A DNA stretch of 64,000 nucleotides from NCBI RefSeq assembly GCF_014202345.1, contig NZ_JACHGO010000001.1, positions 1 through 64,000 of the forward strand, read 5' to 3'. Made by a program: the position numbers and the translations under genes. The notes under the pieces were generated by a model. The model was not told where the DNA came from and made no database searches. It saw only the letters and a program-made list of their open reading frames with translations. The stretch is from Desulfovibrio intestinalis (lineage in GTDB: Bacteria; Desulfobacterota; Desulfovibrionia; Desulfovibrionales; Desulfovibrionaceae). Positions 54,863 to 63,208 of this stretch are shown here, piece by piece. Position 1 is the first letter of the stretch; each line of letters begins with the position of its first letter.

Positions 54863-57762
54863 CAAAGGCTCTCCCCGGGAGCCGCGGCTTCCCCGCCACC
54901 CGGCTGGGTGGATATCACGGTCCATGAAGCGGCAGGAGCCTGAAGCAGCTCCTGCAGAGCGGCGGTGGCTTCCTCCGGCGTTACCTTGGCCAGTTCTTCA
55001 CCGTTGGTGTTGGCCCACTGAAGAAAGGGCAGCCCCATATTCAGTTCGGCGGTCAGCAAACGCTGCCAGTACTGGGAACTTGCCCGGCCGCTTTTCAAAC
55101 TTGTGAGAAGCGGGGCCCTCAAGCGGTCCAGCTCGGTTGCGCCAATATCCCAGGGGGTGAGTTTTTCAAGGTACGCGGCCACGTCTCCTGACTGCGCGTT
55201 GTCGGTGCCCACCTCTACTTGCAGCAGCGCATAACCGTTTTCAGCAGGCATGTTGCGGTAGAAAGCCGAGGGGCTGTAGCTGGCTCCCATGCGCTCCCGC
55301 AGGTCGCGGCGCAGCTTGTCGCGCAGGGTAGCAGCGGCCAGTTGGCGGGCGGCCAGCACGGCTCGGTCGCCATCGGCAGGAAAGTCCAGGCGCCATGCCT
55401 TGCGCAGTACCACCTGATCCACAGTGTCCGGCACCTTGACCAGCGCCTTGTCGTTAGCAGGGAAGGCCAGGGCAGCCGGAGCGTTGGTTCGGGGCGGCTG
55501 CACGGAATTCAGTCCGCCAAAATAGCGTGCTGCCAGGGCAAGAGCCTGTGGCGGGTTCACATCGCCGCTGATGACAACGCGGAGGGGACCTTCCTTACGG
55601 GCATTGGCCACAAAGTCGCGCACATCTGCAAGGTTGAACCCCGCAGCTTCCTCAGGCTCAAGCGAACGATAGCGCCGCGCGCCGCCGTAAAAAAATGTCT
55701 GGCCATCAGTTTTGGCTACTTCGGCTACGGTTTCACGCTTTTTGCGCACCTGCGCCTCAAGCTTGCGCCGCGCCTTCTGCAATGCTGCCGCGTCCATCTG
55801 GGGATCGGCAAACTGTGTCCAGGCCGCCTGAACAAGCAATTCCAGGCGGCGCGAATCGCCATCAACGTTTATGGACGCGCCTTGCGCGCCAAAGCTCTCC
55901 TTCACCGTGCCGCCGATGGTTTCCACGATCTTTTGCGCATCCAGGCGTGAAATTTTGCCGATTCCCCCTTCAGCCAGCACTGCCGCAGCTGTCTGCGCCA
56001 GGGCAATTTCGGCATCAGGTTGAGCCGCGTAGCCTGCTCCGTACAGAACCTGCACTGCAGCTTTGCCAGACTCAAAAGGCAGGGGCAGCACATAAACTTC
56101 CGTTCCATCACGCAGCTGCGCCTGATACAAACGCACTTCTTGCTCGCCCGGCAGTGAAAGCACACGGCTTTCCATTGCGGGTAGAGCCTTGGCTGGCGTT
56201 TCTCTGGGCACAGGCAGGTAAGGAAATGCCGGGCTTTCACGGCGGGCAACGGGGGCAAGCTCCCGCGCTGCGCCACTCTTCCAGGTCTGAAGAATTTCCT
56301 GCTGATCTGGGGGAACAGCGGCCCCGACAACAAGCGTGAGGTTATTGCCGCCCAGTACCTTGCGAGCAACGGCATTGACGGTTTTGGCCTTAACGTCTTT
56401 GCGTAACTGTTCAAAAAGATTCAGGTCGGCGGCAGGCGATGTTTGTACAAAATCCGCGTTGGCCGTGCGCACGAATTCGTCGGCCACGTCGGTATTGCTC
56501 ATGCCGGAACGCTGCCCGACACGGCGTGCGAACGTCTTTTTAAGAGCGTCCAGAGCCTGGGCAATTTCCTGATCTGTAAAACCGTGCGTGGCTGCAAGGC
56601 GGGTTTCCTCGGCCAGGGCCTCAAGTGAATCGCGCCAGCCGGAAGCGTGCGTGTTCACGCCCATAACTGCGGACGGGATGAGCCCTTGCCGCCAGCGGTT
56701 CATAAAACGGCCATTGTTCCACAGGGCGTCACGCTGGTCGCGCTCTTGCAGGCGGCGTTGCATGCAATATTCCACTACAGAGTCGACAAGCTGTTCGAGC
56801 TGGTTTTTTTGAGAATCGCGCTGATGTACGCGGGGAAAATGCAGAATGACGGAAACGTCTTCTCCGCTGATGGCCCGTTGTTCGCTGATGGCCCTGATTC
56901 CCTCCAGTCTGGGATTGCCCCACGCCTGGGGTGCTGGGGCCGGGCCTGTATTTTTCATGTCGCCAAAAGCTTCTGCCACCAGGCGTTCCACTTCCGGGGC
57001 GGTAACAGAGCCAACGGCCACCAGAATCATGCGTTCAGGATGATACCATTTGCGGTAAAAGGCGGACAACCGTTCTGATGTGACGGCATTAAGGCATGCT
57101 TCAGTGCCAATGGGTTCGTTGACAAAAGCCGTACCCGCATACAGCTCGGCTGAGCGCTGGCGGCGGCTCTGCATGGCTTCATTGTCACGATGGTTTTTTT
57201 CCGCAAGTATGACGCCCAGCTCTTCTTCTACTTCCTTGGGGTCGAATTGCATGCCGTCAGCGAAATCTCGCAGAATGGTCAGGCCCATGGTCAGGGTTTC
57301 CTTATCCGTTCCGGCCAGATTCAACTTATAGACGGTTTCCGTCCATGCGGTATGGGCATTGGTGTCTCCCCCAAAGCTCATGCCGTGCTTCTGAAAAAAG
57401 GGAATAAGAGAGCCAGGAGGAAAGTTGCGCGTACCATTGAAGGCCATATGCTCCACATAGTGGGCGTACCCCAGCTCGTCTTCTTTTTCCATGAGGGAAC
57501 CGGCCTGCACATCAAGATATAGCGACACCCGGCCCTTGGGGTTGGCGTTGGGAATCACGGCATATCGAAAGCCATTGGGCAGACGGCCAAAGGTAATGGC
57601 AGGATCGGCAGAAAGGTCCGAATGCTCGTGGGCCCATTTGCCATCGTACCAAAAAGCTTCAGCAAGCGACGTTTGCGTTGGCCCCGCATACAGGTTCACG
57701 GGGCTTCCAACCAGACAGCCAGCAAGTGCTACTGATGCCGCCATAAAGCGAAATATGGGCAT
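54862..57762 (-). CDS. M16 family zinc protease, exported
   Basis: A 966-residue pitrilysin-type protease. The inverted zinc motif HYVEH is at residues 101-105, and the third ligand Glu (ILAEKN) is at about 188. A second, inactive M16 half follows with its own C-terminal domain, giving the four-domain length. The N-terminus is a short export signal with LAGC, so it is possibly a lipoprotein anchored at Cys16. ATG 57762 has AAGGTGAT upstream; a frame to 57864 adds implausible residues. Context resembles FusC, which cleaves imported ferredoxin in Pectobacterium. Confidence 0.9.
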   Translation of the reverse strand: MPIFRFMAASVALAGCLVGSPVNLYAGPTQTSLAEAFWYDGKWAHEHSDLSADPAITFGRLPNGFRYAVIPNANPKGRVSLYLDVQAGSLMEKEDELGYAHYVEHMAFNGTRNFPPGSLIPFFQKHGMSFGGDTNAHTAWTETVYKLNLAGTDKETLTMGLTILRDFADGMQFDPKEVEEELGVILAEKNHRDNEAMQSRRQRSAELYAGTAFVNEPIGTEACLNAVTSERLSAFYRKWYHPERMILVAVGSVTAPEVERLVAEAFGDMKNTGPAPAPQAWGNPRLEGIRAISEQRAISGEDVSVILHFPRVHQRDSQKNQLEQLVDSVVEYCMQRRLQERDQRDALWNNGRFMNRWRQGLIPSAVMGVNTHASGWRDSLEALAEETRLAATHGFTDQEIAQALDALKKTFARRVGQRSGMSNTDVADEFVRTANADFVQTSPAADLNLFEQLRKDVKAKTVNAVARKVLGGNNLTLVVGAAVPPDQQEILQTWKSGAARELAPVARRESPAFPYLPVPRETPAKALPAMESRVLSLPGEQEVRLYQAQLRDGTEVYVLPLPFESGKAAVQVLYGAGYAAQPDAEIALAQTAAAVLAEGGIGKISRLDAQKIVETIGGTVKESFGAQGASINVDGDSRRLELLVQAAWTQFADPQMDAAALQKARRKLEAQVRKKRETVAEVAKTDGQTFFYGGARRYRSLEPEEAAGFNLADVRDFVANARKEGPLRVVISGDVNPPQALALAARYFGGLNSVQPPRTNAPAALAFPANDKALVKVPDTVDQVVLRKAWRLDFPADGDRAVLAARQLAAATLRDKLRRDLRERMGASYSPSAFYRNMPAENGYALLQVEVGTDNAQSGDVAAYLEKLTPWDIGATELDRLRAPLLTSLKSGRASSQYWQRLLTAELNMGLPFLQWANTNGEELAKVTPEEATAALQELLQAPAASWTVISTQPGGGEAAAPGESL

Positions 57763-58002
57763 ATCATCACCTTTTGCGTGCGACAGCATGCGCCCGACCG
57801 AGCAGATGCAGGTCACATTATTTGAAAATGAAAATGAATACTTGTTCCATATAGATGACGGCATACAGCTATTTTAGCGTGTCTGTTGCCATCAAACGTG
57901 CTGCTTGCAGGAGTGCAGGCAGGGTGTTCGAAAAAATACCGAACCACAGTCAGTCTCCACAAGGCAGCGAACCCGGTAAAAGGCCTGCCGGAGTATTTTG
58001 GG
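57763..58002. other. Gap between exbD and the M16 protease gene
   Basis: About 240 nt with no coding support and no strong hairpin with a T-run. It could hold a second promoter for the protease and the downstream transport genes. Confidence 0.4.
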
Positions 58003-58374
58003 CTACGGGCCTGCCGAGGAGGATTCGCTATTCTGATCCAACCCGGAGAAAACTGCCGCAAGGTCCCCCCTGGTCATGCCCGCCTCTCGCAATCTGTCCA
58101 TAACGTTTCCATAGGGAGCATCCTTGTCAGCACGTACAAATATATGCTTGTCCCCGTATCCCAGACAGGCGATTGCTTTCGCCAGGGGGCAACCACTGTC
58201 TTGTGCTGATGCAGAAAAATCACGGCCTTTGGCTTTGCCCGTAAGCAGAGTATTGCCGTCATCAGAGGACAGCACTTCGGATATTTCAACCTTGGGCTGA
58301 CTCACATCAAGCCCTTCTGTCATCATAGGGGCTGTAATCATAAAGATAATGAGCAAAGCCAGCATCACATTCAC
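58003..58374 (-). CDS. exbD: ExbD/TolR-type protein, frameshifted N-terminus
   Basis: A 123-residue readable part: the transmembrane segment NVMLALLIIFMITAPMM and the periplasmic ExbD domain. Upstream in the same frame the DNA still reads DDHLVAEISVTPFV, the conserved ExbD start, but no start codon exists in this frame before a stop. The natural ATG at 58429 is in another frame and stops after six codons. The pore Asp (VTPFVDVML in relatives) is Asn here. GTG 58374 could give a truncated protein. It lies just after exbB. Functional status is doubtful. Confidence 0.8.
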   Translation of the reverse strand: MNVMLALLIIFMITAPMMTEGLDVSQPKVEISEVLSSDDGNTLLTGKAKGRDFSASAQDSGCPLAKAIACLGYGDKHIFVRADKDAPYGNVMDRLREAGMTRGDLAAVFSGLDQNSESSSAGP

Positions 58375-58429
58375 AAAGGGCGTGACGCTGATTTCCGCTA
58401 CAAGATGGTCATCCGTTTGCGCGTGCCAT
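58375..58429 (-). other. Frameshifted 5' end of exbD
   Basis: ATG 58429, with AGGAG 10 nt upstream, opens MARANG and then a TGA followed by C. A shift of +1 just before or at this stop restores the ExbD frame (DDHLVAEISVTPF). A 1-nt indel, a sequence error, or less likely programmed frameshifting would explain it. Confidence 0.75.
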
Positions 58430-58431
58430 CG

Positions 58432-59121
58432 CTAGATTTCTCCTGCAAATCCAAGTCCTTTGCCGTGGTCTGCAGCTTCATGCTGCAGGCGGTTGAGCAG
58501 TTGCCCCGCGTAGTTGATGCACACGCCTTCTATGGATCTTAGTCTGGCTCGAAAAATGTTGTAGCCACAGACTGCGGGAATGGCCACAAAAAGCCCTACA
58601 GCCGTGGCAATAAGGGCTTCGGCAATGCCCGGAGCCACCGTTGCCAGAGACACGCTCTTCATCTGGGCGATTGCCGTGAAAGAGTGCATGATGCCCCATA
58701 CTGTGCCGAAAAGGCCAATAAAAGGCGCGGTGTTGGCCGCAGTGGCAAGAAGGGCCAGGGACGACTTGAGGCTGGCAATTTCTTCGGCAATGCCAAAGTG
58801 GAGCGCGCGGCGCACATTATCGGTAAGCAGGCGTTCAGTGTCGCCTGTACGCGCCAAGCGATTAAACTCGCGCACACCGCGCCAGGTGACGCTGAAAAGG
58901 GGAGAGTGCTCGTCGGCAGCCATGATAGGCAGCGAAGCTCGCAGGGGGCCGGCCTCGTCAAAAGCCGCCAAGCCTTCTGCGGCACGACGCTGGGCCGTGC
59001 GTAAGGTCAGCCACTTGCCGCACATATAAGCCCAGCTGGACACAGACATGCCCAGCAGGAGAACAAGAACAAATTTGGAAACAAGCGTAGCCTGCAAAAT
59101 GGCCTGAATCATGGAGTCCAT
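58432..59121 (-). CDS. exbB: ExbB/TolQ-type proton channel protein
   Basis: A 229-residue inner membrane protein with three transmembrane helices. NTAPFIGLFGTVWGIMHSF and VAPGIAEALIATAVGLFVAIP keep the conserved Thr and Glu residues of the ExbB pore. It would energise TonB through the proton gradient together with ExbD, encoded next. The start is ATG 59121, preceded by a run of eight G that also serves as ribosome binding site; a frame to 59247 adds unlikely residues. It is first in the long transport gene cluster. Confidence 0.92.
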   Translation of the reverse strand: MDSMIQAILQATLVSKFVLVLLLGMSVSSWAYMCGKWLTLRTAQRRAAEGLAAFDEAGPLRASLPIMAADEHSPLFSVTWRGVREFNRLARTGDTERLLTDNVRRALHFGIAEEIASLKSSLALLATAANTAPFIGLFGTVWGIMHSFTAIAQMKSVSLATVAPGIAEALIATAVGLFVAIPAVCGYNIFRARLRSIEGVCINYAGQLLNRLQHEAADHGKGLGFAGEI

Positions 59122-59125
59122 GAGT

Positions 59126-59133
59126 CCCCCCCC
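59126..59133 (-). repeat. G8 tract in the exbB ribosome binding site
   Basis: On the minus strand eight consecutive Gs end 4 nt before the exbB ATG and form its only Shine-Dalgarno-like sequence. Length changes would alter spacing and could switch translation. Confidence 0.5.
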
Positions 59134-59577
59134 AGAACCCTTAATGCCGTCCCGACGCCGAATGCCTGTCTGGCCAATACGGGATAAAAAGAAATTGAAT
59201 TTGAATGTTGATTTGCAGTTTGTAGCGGATACTTTAGTGCGCGTCAACCGAAGTGGAATATCATATCCAGTGTGGACAGCTGGTTAGGTGTGGAAATATT
59301 TCTAGTAAAAGAGTATGGTATGTTGATAGATCATGCCTTTTTGCAGATCTTGATACTGAGGAAAGTATTTCTTTAGGAAAATAATTGGTGCACGTGAAGC
59401 CGCCTTTATAGTCTCTTCAAGATTCAAAACAGGTTCGCTAAAATGGGCAGTCATAACTCTGGCAATCGCCTGCCACTGTGGAAATGCTACTCACAAGCGC
59501 AATATGAATCCTGCGTAGCACGCTGGGCCCGGGCGTAGTACTGGAAAAAAATATGCACAGAATCGTGCGTACCAACG
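59134..59577. other. Upstream region of the transport cluster
   Basis: About 440 nt with AT-rich parts (59280-59390) that probably hold the promoter of exbB and downstream genes. I looked for a Fur-type GATAATGATAATCATTATC box and did not find a convincing match. No gene is supported. Confidence 0.4.
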
Positions 59578-59579
59578 AA

Positions 59580-59609
59580 AAAAGGTCACTGCGCAAACAG
59601 TGACCTTTT
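59580..59609 (-). terminator. Terminator after tRNA-Thr
   Basis: AAAAGGTCACTG and CAGTGACCTTTT form a perfect 12-bp stem with a 6-nt loop; on the minus strand the 3' arm ends CCTTTTTT. It follows the tRNA by 8 nt. Confidence 0.85.
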
Positions 59610-59616
59610 GATTTCG

Positions 59617-59692
59617 TGGAGCCCTTGAGCAGGATTGAACTGCTGACCTCATCCTTACCAAGGATGCACTCTACCGACTGAGCTACAAGGGC
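59617..59692 (-). tRNA. tRNA-Thr (anticodon GGT)
   Basis: A 76-nt cloverleaf on the minus strand. The acceptor stem is GCCCTTG / CAAGGGC, the D-loop has AGCTCAGTCGGTAGAG, the anticodon arm is CATCC-TTGGTAA-GGATG (anticodon GGT, reading ACC), the T-arm has GTTCAAT, and the 3' CCA is encoded. A terminator follows. Confidence 0.97.
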
Positions 59693-59792
59693 GTTGTAAC
59701 GAAGAATGCTTTTAGCCTAAGCTTGTTTCATCGTCAAGCATTTTCCTGCTGTTATGTAATTTTCTCTCTGCGTTGGCGTAGAAGACGGCAAT

Positions 59793-60404
59793 CTATGCGG
59801 TCAACAGGCTGTGCAAGGCGCGAAACAGCGCCCGGCGGGCATGTGGTGATGCCTTGTCGACAACTTCTTTGCGGGCCTGGAGTACAAGCTTGCGCAGGTC
59901 GTCCGTACTGGGTGCTTTTTTGCCTTGCCGTGGCTTCTCTTCAGTCTGATCCGTGTCGGCTTCTGCATTGCTGTCAGTTGCACCGGGACGGGGCAGGCTA
60001 CGCAGCAAATCGTCCAGCTCGGCTTCAGGCGCTTCAAGCAGGCGCTCGCGCCATTGTTCAGCCCTGTGCAAAGCGGCGGTGGCAGCGGCTGAGGTTTCCT
60101 TGCGCTGGTCGAGGGCGGCGCGGATGGGGGCCGTATCGGCTTCACGCATAAGACGGCCAATGAACTGCATCTGACGGCGGCGACCTTCATGATCGCGCAG
60201 GCGGGCATACAGGGCCAGGGCTTCGGCAAGGTCAGGCGGCAGGTCCAGAGCCTGCACTTCCTGAGGCGAAAGGCGGGAAAGTTCTTCGCCCATAGCTTGC
60301 AGGGCCAGGCTTTCACGTTTTTTGGCCGAGCGGCTGGGCGGAGAAAAATCCTGATCTCCGTTTTCGTCCTTGGCGTGCCATTGATACTGTTTTTTACGAG
60401 GCAT
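59793..60404 (-). CDS. darP: DarP (YjgA/DUF615) ribosome-associated protein
   Basis: A 203-residue protein of the DUF615 family, which acts in late assembly of the 50S ribosomal subunit in E. coli. SRSAKKRESLALQAMGEELS is the family's N-terminal signature, and RRRQMQFIGRLMRE lies in the middle. The C-terminal helical KLVLQARKE closes the fold; an acidic linker (about 140-165) is extra. It follows the UbiA-type gene by 8 nt, so they are co-transcribed, although their functions appear unrelated. Confidence 0.9.
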   Translation of the reverse strand: MPRKKQYQWHAKDENGDQDFSPPSRSAKKRESLALQAMGEELSRLSPQEVQALDLPPDLAEALALYARLRDHEGRRRQMQFIGRLMREADTAPIRAALDQRKETSAAATAALHRAEQWRERLLEAPEAELDDLLRSLPRPGATDSNAEADTDQTEEKPRQGKKAPSTDDLRKLVLQARKEVVDKASPHARRALFRALHSLLTA

Positions 60405-60412
60405 GAAATATC

Positions 60413-61324
60413 CTACAGGTAGATGCCCAATATCACGCCAACCAGCACCACGGGCGAAATGATGCCGTTAAGCGTGAAAAAGGCTGTGTTCACATACCGC
60501 AGATCCTGCGGTTTCATAATTCTGTGTTCAACAAAAAGCATAACCGTAATGCCAAACCACACGAGGTACCAGGGCCAGTGCAACCCGGCGGCAAAGCCGG
60601 CAAGCAGCAGAAACACCGATGTCATCGTGTGTGAGAAGGCGGCCAGAACCAGTGCTGTGCTGGGGCCGTAGGTGGCCGGAATGGAGTGTAGCCCGAAGGC
60701 CACGTCGAAGTCCATGTCCTGAAAGGCATAGTAAATGTCAAAGGCGGCTACCCAAAAAGTAACGGCCAGAAACAGCAGCAGGGGGGGCATGGTCAGGCTG
60801 TACGGGCTTACTGAAAGCCATCCGGCCAACGGAGCCAGCCCTAGGGTTGCTCCCAGCCAGAAATGGCACAGGGGCGTAAACCGCTTGAGAATGCTGTAAA
60901 TTGCGGAAAAAATGAGCGCAGGCACTGACAGCCACAAGCAGACCTCGTTGATGCAGGCACAGGCAGCCACAAAAATAATGGCCATAAATGCGCAAAAAGC
61001 CCAGGTCTGTTTGGTGGTAATGGCCCCGGAGACCAGAGGACGGCTTTGCGTGCGCGGATTGTCGCGGTCAAAGGGCAGGTCCACAAGGCGGTTGAAGGCC
61101 ATAGCGAAGGAGCGCGCCGCAACCATCGCGATGGTCAGAAACACCATGCTCCATAAGGGGGGCAGCCCGCGAGCCGCCAGCACGGCCCCGGCCCAGGCAT
61201 AGGGCAGGGCAAAGACGGAATGCTCGATCTTGATCATGCGGCAGATGTCTGTAAACCTGCCGAAGGGCGCGGCCATACTGTCCATGGACAGTGACATCTG
61301 GCCGAAAGGATTTTTGAAGCGCAT
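60413..61324 (-). CDS. UbiA family 4-hydroxybenzoate-type polyprenyltransferase (MqnP-like)
   Basis: A 303-residue membrane enzyme with eight or nine helices. The two Asp-rich motifs are visible: NRLVDLPFDRDNPRT and YAFQDMDFDVAFGLHSIP. UbiA proteins of this subgroup in anaerobes are linked to menaquinone made by the futalosine route (MqnP), where they prenylate the quinone precursor; ubiquinone synthesis is unlikely in this organism. The start is ATG 61324 with AAGGAG; a frame to 61423 adds unlikely residues. Confidence 0.9.
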   Translation of the reverse strand: MRFKNPFGQMSLSMDSMAAPFGRFTDICRMIKIEHSVFALPYAWAGAVLAARGLPPLWSMVFLTIAMVAARSFAMAFNRLVDLPFDRDNPRTQSRPLVSGAITTKQTWAFCAFMAIIFVAACACINEVCLWLSVPALIFSAIYSILKRFTPLCHFWLGATLGLAPLAGWLSVSPYSLTMPPLLLFLAVTFWVAAFDIYYAFQDMDFDVAFGLHSIPATYGPSTALVLAAFSHTMTSVFLLLAGFAAGLHWPWYLVWFGITVMLFVEHRIMKPQDLRYVNTAFFTLNGIISPVVLVGVILGIYL

Positions 61325-61607
61325 GGTTTCTCCTTGGAGCGTTTCGTAAGCAGGATGCGCATTCCTGATGTCTGCCCAATCACTCACGATGGCGTGTTTG
61401 CGCGTGGCTGGGCTACAGGACAAAAATATTCCGGGGCTGCCGAACAGCCTGCGGAAGGGACAAATATTCCGGTTTTGCGTCGCCTGAACCAGATCGGCGC
61501 GGGAGTGTGCGGTACTCCGATAGTGCTATTCTGCCAAGCCAGCGTTGTTTTCAGGTCAAGTCACGCTGCGCGGCACAAGGCCGCCAGTTGCTTTTCGCGC
61601 GTTCGCC

Positions 61608-61726
61608 CTAGAGCTGATTAACCTTGAAATGATCGCATTTCAAAGTTGTCATTCTGCCGAAGGATGCGATTCTCGGCAGAATCCACGCCGCGTTGCGGCG
61701 CGCTGCACGCTTGCGCAGCGCTCTAG
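61608..61726 (-). repeat. Structured dispersed repeat, copy 2
   Basis: A 119-nt relative of 2055-2176. The ends are perfect 7-nt inverted repeats (CTAGAGC / GCTCTAG). Internal stems are GAAATG/CATTTC, ATTCTGCCG/CGGCAGAAT (with a compensating A-T to T-A change against copy 1), CGCCGC/GCGGCG and CTGC/GCAG. It overlaps the stop codon of the MogA-like gene by 4 nt. Confidence 0.75.
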
Positions 61727-62553
61727 CCGCCGCAGTCGCCGGGATCTCCCTGCAACTTGTTCAGGGCGTGGGGCAGGGCGGGCAGCACGGCAGACAGATT
61801 TTCAACAACTGCCTTGCGGCTGCCCGGCAGGTTGATGATGATACTTTGACCAAGTATTCCCGCTGCCGCGCGGGATATGACGGCATGCGGCGTTTTTGCC
61901 ATACTGGCGGCAAGCATTGCCTGGGTAAAGCCGGGCAGGTTCGCGTCCAGCAGGGCTTCTGTCACCTGGGGCGTTATGTCGCGCGGCGACAGTCCGGTGC
62001 CGCCAGTGGTGCAGATGATGTCATACCCGTGGCTCAGGGCCAGTTCCGTCAGCAGGGCACGCAACTCAACGGCTTCATCCGGCAGCATAAAACCCTGGCT
62101 GTGGCACAGGGGCATGGCGGCGGCAATGGTTTCGGCTATGGCCGGGCCGCTCAAATCCTCGCGCATGCCGCGTGAACCCTTGTCTGAAAGGGTTATCCAG
62201 GCCAGGCTGTGCCCGTTTTTACGGGGCGTCAGCTCCAGCGGGCCTTCGGGCAGGTCAGTAAGGGCCGTGAGCAACAGACTGTGCGCCGAATGGCGGGCAG
62301 CCCCGATGCCGCAACCGTGAGCCGCGCCGCCCAGGCAGCCTTGCACAGCCAGCCATGCCCTTCCTGTCACCTTGAGCAGGGGGGTGCCACAGGCGCCGCA
62401 AAGGGTGGTGCCCACAGTAAGGGCAGGCAGGGCCCACTGCTCGGGAGCCATAAGGCCGTGCCTGGCAAGATACTCGTCAACCAGAACGCCCACGGGCAAA
62501 AGCGGCAGGCATTGGCCCCGCTGGCAGGCGTGTATGTGCATCAGAATATTCAT
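61723..62553 (-). CDS. MogA/MoaB-like molybdenum cofactor protein with extra N-terminal domain
   Basis: A 276-residue protein. The C-terminal 160 residues are a MogA/MoaB domain (WITLSDKGSRG, ICTTGGTGLSPRDITPQVTE, INLPGSRKAV), which adenylates molybdopterin before metal insertion. The first 110 residues are not part of standard MogA; they hold several Cys (HACQRGQC, LCGACGTP, QGCLGG, HGCGIG) and may bind a metal or cofactor. The start is ATG 62553 with GGAG 7 nt upstream; the frame runs on to 62694 but that part is non-conserved. The stop lies inside the end of a structured repeat. Confidence 0.88.
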   Translation of the reverse strand: MNILMHIHACQRGQCLPLLPVGVLVDEYLARHGLMAPEQWALPALTVGTTLCGACGTPLLKVTGRAWLAVQGCLGGAAHGCGIGAARHSAHSLLLTALTDLPEGPLELTPRKNGHSLAWITLSDKGSRGMREDLSGPAIAETIAAAMPLCHSQGFMLPDEAVELRALLTELALSHGYDIICTTGGTGLSPRDITPQVTEALLDANLPGFTQAMLAASMAKTPHAVISRAAAGILGQSIIINLPGSRKAVVENLSAVLPALPHALNKLQGDPGDCGG

Positions 62554-62707
62554 GGGATACTCCGAAAAAATCCGTATGGCAGGTATCGGATTCATGTGAA
62601 TAATAGAATATTGTAGCCGCAAGCGCGATGGGTTACAAGTCCAATACGCGCCCGTGCCCTTCAGGTTTCGGAGGGCGCAGGGCATTATTTTCAAGGAGTT
62701 TGAAGTT

Positions 62708-63208
62708 ATGACTACTCGCAGCCAGGATCAGACCCAAGACCTGAAAGTGCTGGGCACAGGCCGTCTTGAATCCCCGGAAGGAGGCCCAAGTGTGGCCCTG
62801 CTGGAGGCCTTTCCCAACTGTTTTCCGCAGCGCCCCTATGTTATCAGCATCAGTTTTCCCGAATTCACATCGCTTTGCCCGGTGACGGGGCAGCCCGATT
62901 GCGGCACCATCACCGTTGAATACATCCCGGATGAATTTTGCGTGGAATCAAAGAGTTTTAAGCTCTATATGTTCGCTTTTCGCAATCATCAGTCTTTTAT
63001 GGAAACTATCACCAATAACGTGCTGGACGACCTGCGCACGCTGCTGAACCCGTGCTGGTGCCGCGTCAAAGGTTTGTTTGCGCCTCGCGGCGGAACGCGC
63101 ATTCACGTCTTTGCAGAATCCTTCAAGGATATGCCCGAAGAGCAGAATGCCCTTGTGCGCGAAGTTGTGCGCTCGTGGAAGTCTGAGCCGGACCCGCACC
63201 TTCCGTAG
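62708..63208 (+). CDS. queF: PreQ0 reductase QueF (short type)
   Basis: A 166-residue NADPH-dependent 7-cyano-7-deazaguanine reductase of queuosine synthesis. The active-site Cys is in FTSLCPVTGQPD, the substrate-binding ESKSFKLY follows, and FRNHQSFME and PRGGTRIHVF complete the T-fold pattern. The length is that of the unimodular (YkvM) type. AAGGAG lies before ATG 62708. I saw no preQ1 riboswitch upstream. The stop codon TAG is the start of a TAGAGC motif shared with dispersed elements. Confidence 0.95.
   Translation: MTTRSQDQTQDLKVLGTGRLESPEGGPSVALLEAFPNCFPQRPYVISISFPEFTSLCPVTGQPDCGTITVEYIPDEFCVESKSFKLYMFAFRNHQSFMETITNNVLDDLRTLLNPCWCRVKGLFAPRGGTRIHVFAESFKDMPEEQNALVREVVRSWKSEPDPHLP

Noticed and set aside
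59134..59577. Fur box controlling the TonB cluster
   Set aside because: AT-rich stretches exist, but none matches the 19-bp consensus well enough to claim.
62600..62707. PreQ1 riboswitch before queF
   Set aside because: A small GC hairpin is present, but the class I or II core sequences are not recognisable.
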